From CAWBUW01 sp963792075 (GTDB lineage Bacteria; Chloroflexota; Anaerolineae; Anaerolineales; UBA4823), in assembly GCA_963792075.1 (NCBI GenBank), contig CAWBUW010000008.1:13323-77322 (forward strand): a stretch of DNA of 64,000 bases. The letters run 5' to 3'. Position 1 is the stretch's first letter; each line of letters opens with the position of its first letter. Of the stretch, positions 59,426 to 64,000 are shown piece by piece. The notes beneath the pieces are model-generated. The model ran no database searches. It saw only the letters and a list, made by a program, of their open reading frames with translations, and was not told the DNA's origin. Made by a program: the position numbers and the translations under genes.

Positions 59426-61682
59426 CGGCGATCGCCTTCATCACCATTTGGCGGTCGGTGGTCAGGTGAAATTCCCAATCATCCGGGATGGCTTCCTGGG
59501 GGAGGAACTCACAGCGCCGGCGCAGGTCCTCAGGCGCCAGCAGGGTGAAAGCCGGGCGGTCGGGGTGAAACTCGGGCAAGATCAGGTCGCTGCTCTGCTC
59601 CGCCAGTTCATCAAAGGCGATGCGTGCGAATTCCAGGTCATCTTTGTACAGGCGGGGCAGCTCTCCCAGCGTGTTGGCATCGGGCGCTGGGTTGGCTTCT
59701 CCCATCAGCATGGCCAGCCAGTCCTGTTCTGGCGGCGTCACAGCAAAAATCTGCTCGGGTGGAATCCCTTGAGCTGTTTGTTGGGTGATCTTTTCTTCCT
59801 CTTTCTGCGCATCATACAATCCCAGGATGGTAGCAGCGTCGCCAATGTTCTTGTGCGCTTCCTGTTCTTTTTCGATCAACTTATTCAGCACGCGCAGGTC
59901 GCCCTGGATCTGCTCGTTTTGCGAGATGTTGAGGATGTAGTAAATTTGGGGAGGCGTGTTCTGACCGAAGCGATCAATCCGCCCGTTGCGCTGTTCGAGG
60001 GTGATCAAGGACCAGGGGATGTCAAAATGGATCATCAGGTGGCAGTAGAAGTGCAGGTTGACGCCTTCCGACGCCACGTCGGAAGCCAGCAGGATGCGCA
60101 AGGGACTGTCTTCCTTACCAAAAGATTCCACAATCCCCTGCTGATCCACATCAGGCAGGCCAGCATGGAACTGTACGATCGCTTCATCGGAGAGTCCCAG
60201 GTCTGCTTTGAGGTGATCATACAGAAATTGGAGCGTGGCAATGCGCTCTGAAAAAATGATCACGCGCGGTAAGAGCAACCGGCCAACTGCGCCCAACTCG
60301 TGCAGCAGCTTGAGCAGCAGCCCATACTTTTGGAATTTCTTATGATCCAGCTTTTCGACTAGGCCGCGTAATTCAGCCAGGGTTTCCAGATCACTGTGCA
60401 GATCCTCAGCCAGGATGTGCCGCTTGCCCAACTTTGGGTTGAGCGCAAGTTGCTGGTCGTTGGGATCATTGTAAGCCAGGCTGCCACTACCCGGAGGTCC
60501 TTCCAGCTTCTCCAGCCGGGTGTGCAGACGGCCAACCCGGCCGTCAATCCCCTGCAGGCACGCTTCAGGACTGGAAAGGAAGCCTTTCAGCAGCCCGATG
60601 CGGTACAGGGCATCATTCTCCCAGCCGTGCTCCAGGGTATGAAATTTCGCTTCCGCCAGGCGGTCGTAGAAAGCTTCTTCTGCCGGACTGGCAGCGACCT
60701 GCTTGATGAAAACCGCCCGCTCGCTGAACTGCCCCTGCACCTGGTCTTCAATATCCTTTTTGAATCGGCGCACGAACAAGCCAGAGATATCTTCAGCGGT
60801 ATAGTTGGTGTTATCTGCAATGGCGGTCGGTTCGAGCATGTTCATCAGGTTGGCGAAGCTCTCTGGTCTACCGTTGTGCGGGGTGGCGGAGGTCATGATT
60901 AGGCTGTCGCAGGTGCGTGCCAGCAGGGATGCCAGCCGGCTGCGTTCGCTTCCGGCGTTGGCCACGTTATGGCATTCGTCAATCACGATCACATCCCAGT
61001 GGCACTGCTCCAGGTAATGCCGGTATTGGGCGTCGTTTTTTAGCGTGTCAATCGAAATGATCACCCGGTCAAAATAATAAAAGGGGTTCTTGTTTGCCGG
61101 GATGCGGGCGCGCACGCGCTGCAAGCCAACCGAGTCCAGCCGGACCAGCGGGATAGCAAAACGGGCCCAGATTTCCTGCTGGAACTGCGCCAGCATTGAG
61201 CGGATGGCGACAACCAGGATGCGCTCTCCGCGCCCGCGCTTGATCAGTTCGCTGAGCAAGATGCCCGCCTCGATGGTCTTGCCCAGGCCCACGCCGTCAG
61301 CAATCAGGATGCGCGGCCGCAGCGCCTGGAGCGCCAGGTGGGCTGGCTGCACCTGGAAGGGGGCATAGTCAATGGCAGCTTTGTCGCCCAGGTAAATGCG
61401 GTCTTCAGTGGGCGGCGTGCGGCGCAGCAGGCTTTCCAGGTACAGGCGAGAGCGCCGGTACTGCGGGCTACCATCGCCTACCAGCTTTGTGTCTTCTGGT
61501 TTCACCTCAACGATCTTATCCAGCTCGGTGAGGAAGATCGCTTCGTGGTTGCGTACCAGCTCCGATAAACCGACCACCCGCACAGCAGTGCCGCCTGTGT
61601 TGGTGGGCAGGGCGGTTTTCACCAGCCATTCTTCGTCACGGATCCGGAGCCGGGCGCCAGGGGCAAAAACGGTTCCGTTCAT
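59343..61682 (-). CDS. drmD: DISARM SNF2-like helicase DrmD, N-terminal and motor part
   Basis: 779 residues from ATG 61682 in a TAATG overlap with the upstream gene. The front FAPGARLRIRDEEWLVKTAL with VRVVGLSELVRNHEAIFLTE is characteristic of DrmD. SNF2 motifs: ILIADGVGLGKTIEAGILLS (~129), VIVIDECHNVANAGSERS (DECH, ~232), SATPHNGRPES, LASDVASEGVNLHFYCHLMI and RNGRIDRFGQNTPPQIYYIL. In DISARM class 1, DrmD accompanies DrmMI and the DrmA-DrmB-DrmC core. The last ~20 residues here are out of frame; the protein continues in 58769-59425. Confidence 0.85.
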   Translation of the reverse strand: MNGTVFAPGARLRIRDEEWLVKTALPTNTGGTAVRVVGLSELVRNHEAIFLTELDKIVEVKPEDTKLVGDGSPQYRRSRLYLESLLRRTPPTEDRIYLGDKAAIDYAPFQVQPAHLALQALRPRILIADGVGLGKTIEAGILLSELIKRGRGERILVVAIRSMLAQFQQEIWARFAIPLVRLDSVGLQRVRARIPANKNPFYYFDRVIISIDTLKNDAQYRHYLEQCHWDVIVIDECHNVANAGSERSRLASLLARTCDSLIMTSATPHNGRPESFANLMNMLEPTAIADNTNYTAEDISGLFVRRFKKDIEDQVQGQFSERAVFIKQVAASPAEEAFYDRLAEAKFHTLEHGWENDALYRIGLLKGFLSSPEACLQGIDGRVGRLHTRLEKLEGPPGSGSLAYNDPNDQQLALNPKLGKRHILAEDLHSDLETLAELRGLVEKLDHKKFQKYGLLLKLLHELGAVGRLLLPRVIIFSERIATLQFLYDHLKADLGLSDEAIVQFHAGLPDVDQQGIVESFGKEDSPLRILLASDVASEGVNLHFYCHLMIHFDIPWSLITLEQRNGRIDRFGQNTPPQIYYILNISQNEQIQGDLRVLNKLIEKEQEAHKNIGDAATILGLYDAQKEEEKITQQTAQGIPPEQIFAVTPPEQDWLAMLMGEANPAPDANTLGELPRLYKDDLEFARIAFDELAEQSSDLILPEFHPDRPAFTLLAPEDLRRRCEFLPQEAIPDDWEFHLTTDRQMVMKAIADAAQTRRRLAAGAIILGNAPHHGLAGG

Positions 61683-62080
61683 TACAGGTCAAGCCTCAGC
61701 GCTTGCTCGCCCAGTTCCACTAAGACAAAATTCAGCACAGCGACATCATCGTCGAAGCCCAGCAGCGATTCGAGATCAGGCTGTGAATTGTGGCTGTAGA
61801 CGAAGTAACGCGCCGCACCCACGATCAAGCGCTGCTTAAATGTCGGGTAGCTGGGGTATTGATCGAACAAGCGACAAAGCGTTTCTGCGATTTTCTCGGC
61901 TGTGGTCACGTCGAGGAATTCGTTGTGATGCAAGGTTAGGCGCACATGCCCTACATGTTCCTGAACCTGCTGTCTGAGTTCGGGCAGTGTCTCAACTGGC
62001 AGTGCGTCACACAGCGGTACAAATGCTTTATCCAGATTTGGGTTGAGTAAATTAGAAAACATCGGCGTGGGTTGCGGCAT
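61682..62080 (-). CDS. Small protein upstream of drmD, DUF1232-like end
   Basis: 132 residues from ATG 62080 with GGGGG 5 bases upstream. The front is helical (MFSNLLNPNLDKAFVPLCDA). The end RYFVYSHNSQPDLESLLGFD and DDVAVLNFVLVELGEQ recalls DUF1232, where a helical hairpin holds a G-x-D-D-x-x-V motif. Unlike many DUF1232 proteins it lacks a clear membrane segment. It is coupled to drmD by TAATG. I recognise the neighbourhood, not a function. Confidence 0.5.
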   Translation of the reverse strand: MPQPTPMFSNLLNPNLDKAFVPLCDALPVETLPELRQQVQEHVGHVRLTLHHNEFLDVTTAEKIAETLCRLFDQYPSYPTFKQRLIVGAARYFVYSHNSQPDLESLLGFDDDVAVLNFVLVELGEQALRLDL

Positions 62081-62089
62081 ATTTCCCCC

Positions 62090-62317
62090 TTATGTGTGCT
62101 CGCTGGGCGATACGGCATCGGGTTGGGCGATTGTCTCTACGAGAGGATGGCGATCCATCCAGCGCTCCAGCGTCTGCCGCCGAAAGCGCCAGTGGCGGCC
62201 GATTTTTTGGCCAGGGATCTTGCCAGCGTGAGCCAGCCGGTAGACTGAAGACAGCGGAATACGTAAAAACGCGGCGACATCTTCGATCGTCATAATCTCA
62301 GGAGATGGATTATCCAT
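62090..62317 (-). CDS. Excisionase-type helix-turn-helix protein
   Basis: 75 residues: MTIEDVAAFLRIPLSSVYRL, AHAGKIPGQKIGRHWRFRRQ, then TLERWMDRH. This is the winged HTH_17/excisionase (MerR-like) domain with its typical I-G-x-x-W-R-F. AAGGA precedes ATG 62317. It is the first gene of the DISARM-like array and lies behind a near-consensus promoter, so it may regulate the array. A leftover recombination-directionality factor is the alternative. Confidence 0.8.
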   Translation of the reverse strand: MDNPSPEIMTIEDVAAFLRIPLSSVYRLAHAGKIPGQKIGRHWRFRRQTLERWMDRHPLVETIAQPDAVSPSEHT

Positions 62318-62375
62318 TTATCTTTTCCTTCTAAAGCTAAACTACCCCCTCCATGGATATTTGCAGTTATTTTCT

Positions 62376-62404
62376 ATTATTGCCGTTTGTTCGCTTTGTG
62401 TCAA
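62376..62404 (-). promoter_or_regulatory. Promoter of the DISARM-like array
   Basis: Minus strand TTGACA (62404-62399), 17-base spacer, AATAAT (62381-62376), about 60 bases before the HTH start. Six of six and five of six consensus matches make it the best promoter in the right half of the window. Confidence 0.75.
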
Positions 62405-62421
62405 ATGATAAATGTCACCTT

Positions 62422-62856
62422 TTACGATGAACCTGGCAGACTCTTCAGAATCTCCTGGCTGGCTTGGCGCAGCCAGGTTGTATCTGCTTCGCGACAGTCC
62501 TGGTACTGCACCACTTTCATATAGGTCGGTAAATCTGTCGAGTAAAGGTAGATCGGCAGTAAGACTGTACCACCACTTTCGCGCTGGCGGTATAAGGCTA
62601 TGTTGAACTCCTCTTTGCACATTTTTGCACTCAAGTAATCGGGAGAATAGAGAGCAACGATCTTATCGCATTGATCCAGGGCATCATAGATTTTCTGCTG
62701 CCAGGCGACACCGGTATTTAGTTCAAGGCGATCCAGAAAGATACGCAGGTCATTGCGTTCGCGTTGCAGTTCAGCGATCAGGAAGTCAGCATTCGCCATG
62801 TTCTTCCAGGAATAGCTGATAAATACATCATATGGAAAGCGGCGCGGTCCGCTCAT
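62422..62856 (-). CDS. TIR-domain protein
   Basis: 144 residues from ATG 62856. PYDVFISYSWKN (9-20) is the TIR opening, RIFLDRLELNTGVAWQQKIY the second block, and CDKIVALYSPDYLSAKMCKE E the third, with C80-x-x-E83 giving the catalytic Glu of NAD-cleaving TIR enzymes. There is nothing but the TIR domain, so a partner must sense infection; the next gene upstream, 12 bases away, is the likely one. TIR effectors deplete NAD or make signal nucleotides. Activity is inferred from the conserved Glu. Confidence 0.85.
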   Translation of the reverse strand: MSGPRRFPYDVFISYSWKNMANADFLIAELQRERNDLRIFLDRLELNTGVAWQQKIYDALDQCDKIVALYSPDYLSAKMCKEEFNIALYRQRESGGTVLLPIYLYSTDLPTYMKVVQYQDCREADTTWLRQASQEILKSLPGSS

Positions 62857-62868
62857 CAAATAAAGTTG

Positions 62869-63774
62869 TTAGGTGATTCGAAATGCTCTCTTCCCTTCAA
62901 AATGATGCTCGATTCTCTCTTTAGCCTTTAAATAAATTTGGTCAGATGGATCAGCTGCGTGAATAGCGACACTCAAATCGTCATAGATACTCTTCAGTGA
63001 TGGGAAACTATTTCTGAAATTAACTGGTAATGTATTGGCATATTCACCGAATAAGGTTTCCATTTGATCAGTATTAGGTGTACTACTTTTACTTCGCACG
63101 TATTGTTCAATGAAAACTCGCAATAGGAATATTCCGGCTAGAATTTGACCAGAATTAAATGCAACAGTGGCATCAGAAATATATTTATTTTGTGGTTTAG
63201 GTAATTGTGAGGCGACAACAACTTGTTCTATAGGAGATCGTCCACATAAAGACAATTTATTGTCATCTCTGCGGACTAGAAAAACTTCCGGAACCCCTTT
63301 GCACCCTTGACACCTAAATGCTAAAGCAAAAACCTGTTTTGTTGGATGGTTATAAGGAAATTCGCGGAGAACATCATTACCTTGAACAAAATTATAAGGT
63401 TCTTCATTCCCGCAAGTATGACAATAACTCCTAATAGATGAAGCAATTATGCTGATTGAGGGTTCGATTGATACACCTTTGCTTGCACCGTAAAAACCTG
63501 GGTGTCTTTCATCAGGATTTCTAACCGACCACTCCGCTCCCAAAGCATAGCTATATGCTTGTTCAAACAAGGCACGAGTGCTATTGTTGATGGCTCCAAA
63601 CGATTCGGTCAATTTTTGACTGACAGATGAAAGCAGGTCGTTTGCATCGGGCAAAACAACACTTACTTTTTGGTACAAATGTTTAGTGTTTAAGAGTTGT
63701 TGAAACATTGTCTCAATTAAGTCTGAGAAATGCGGTTCTATCATATAAAAGACACTCGCCTGAACTTCATCCAC
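62869..63774 (-). CDS. TIR-partner protein with zinc pairs (DUF4145-like C-terminus)
   Basis: 301 residues from GTG 63774 with GGAGG 6 bases upstream. A helical front is followed by a zinc site (SYCHTCGNEEPYNF ... FRCQGCKGVPEVFLVRRDDN) and a C-terminal helical block YISDATVAFNSGQILAGIFL, LRVFIEQYVRSKSS, SLKSIYDDLSVAIHAADP, FEGKRAFRI that recalls DUF4145-type domains. It would be the sensor or regulator for the TIR protein encoded 12 bases downstream. No catalytic motif is evident. Family recall is tentative. Confidence 0.55.
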   Translation of the reverse strand: MDEVQASVFYMIEPHFSDLIETMFQQLLNTKHLYQKVSVVLPDANDLLSSVSQKLTESFGAINNSTRALFEQAYSYALGAEWSVRNPDERHPGFYGASKGVSIEPSISIIASSIRSYCHTCGNEEPYNFVQGNDVLREFPYNHPTKQVFALAFRCQGCKGVPEVFLVRRDDNKLSLCGRSPIEQVVVASQLPKPQNKYISDATVAFNSGQILAGIFLLRVFIEQYVRSKSSTPNTDQMETLFGEYANTLPVNFRNSFPSLKSIYDDLSVAIHAADPSDQIYLKAKERIEHHFEGKRAFRIT

Positions 63775-64000
63775 GCCCCACCTCCATTGCGGACAGAAGG
63801 AAACTAGATTCCGATTATTTAATTCTACTCAAGATGGGAATTTCCGGTAGTGAATTACAACAGGCTTGGTTGAATAATAGCCAATTGCAGTACAAACGCA
63901 GCACTTAATCTTAAAACCATCAACACGAATGCACATATATGGTGGCGTTCGTTTCGTTACTTGTTAGAAGTCTGTATATGGGGGTATATTTTAGGAGCAG
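63775..64000. other. Right-edge non-coding stretch
   Basis: About 226 bases beyond the TIR-partner start. No gene, repeat or structured element recognised; it probably contains the promoter for the leftward TIR pair. Confidence 0.4.

Noticed and set aside
59361..60251. 296-codon plus-strand open frame
   Set aside because: Antisense to drmD; no motif and shadow-like composition.
57337..63774. Phospholipase-D-type DrmC gene
   Set aside because: Looked for HxKxxxxD patterns in the array and found none; the array seems to lack DrmC within this window.
1..64000. tRNA or rRNA genes as integration sites
   Set aside because: No cloverleaf with a GTTCRANNC arm or rRNA block was recognised by eye; a tRNA-finding program would settle it.

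Overview
The window looks like an accessory/defence island on a bacterial chromosome. Chloroflexota (Anaerolineae-like) is my best guess, from the Tad pilus genes and the Rad52/SSB/RadC-DUF6573/DUF6094-helicase block; this is recognition, not a search. The left 15 kb is GC-rich and read rightward. From about 15.6 kb onward the DNA is visibly more AT-rich in places, and nearly everything from 23.9 to 63.8 kb is read leftward. No rRNA, tRNA or CRISPR array was seen.

Layout. (1) 1-2.3 kb: end of a tad pilus cluster (TadB and TadC-like, a Flp-like pilin, TadE broken by one frameshift, TadG-like). (2) 2.5-15.6 kb: a plasmid/ICE-like DNA-metabolism block (OB-fold protein, Rad52-like, SSB, SWIM-like zinc protein, RadC-DUF6573, a methyltransferase-helicase unit), interrupted at 3.0-6.7 kb by a diversity-generating retroelement (DGR) target gene with an intact variable region and a reverse transcriptase cut to its N-terminus. 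(3) 15.6-20.1 kb: a graveyard of frameshifted genes (DUF4365, HNH fragment, tyrosine recombinase fused to TIGR02391, M48 peptidase, HsdM fragment), inside a segment flanked by two related ~90-bp repeats at 15.56 and 22.63 kb. (4) 20.0-22.6 kb: XRE regulator, ImmA/IrrE-like protein and a divergent DUF2188-DUF3892 pair. (5) 22.8-38.8 kb: the least familiar array: Hsp70-like ATPase, a protein with a GrpE-like end, a small fold-unknown protein, two BrxD-like (DUF2791) ATPases, an Lhr/BrxHI-like helicase, a RecD2-like helicase with a C-terminal nuclease, and PD-(D/E)XK proteins. (6) 39.0-62.3 kb: a DISARM-class-1-like array (DrmD, DrmMI-like methyltransferase, a helicase-DUF1998-VSR protein in place of DrmA+DrmB) with a RelE-UvrD fusion, a PGN_0703-like nuclease and a GmrSD-like DUF262/DUF1524 protein; an excisionase-type HTH gene heads it behind a near-consensus promoter. 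(7) 62.4-63.8 kb: a TIR-domain protein with a zinc-containing partner.

How the genes may work together. Arrays 5 and 6 each combine nucleotide-driven remodelling enzymes with predicted nucleases. In array 6 a modifying enzyme is also present, which fits self/non-self discrimination by modification. In array 5 no intact methyltransferase remains (only a decayed DUF1156 relic), so an Hsp70/GrpE-type chaperone cycle controlling two AAA-like ATPases and helicases is the interesting hypothesis.

Reading caution. At least fifteen otherwise well-conserved genes are split by single-base indels, often in short homopolymers. Either the assembly carries residual indel errors or the island is decaying. 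I list split genes by their readable parts and say how they join.
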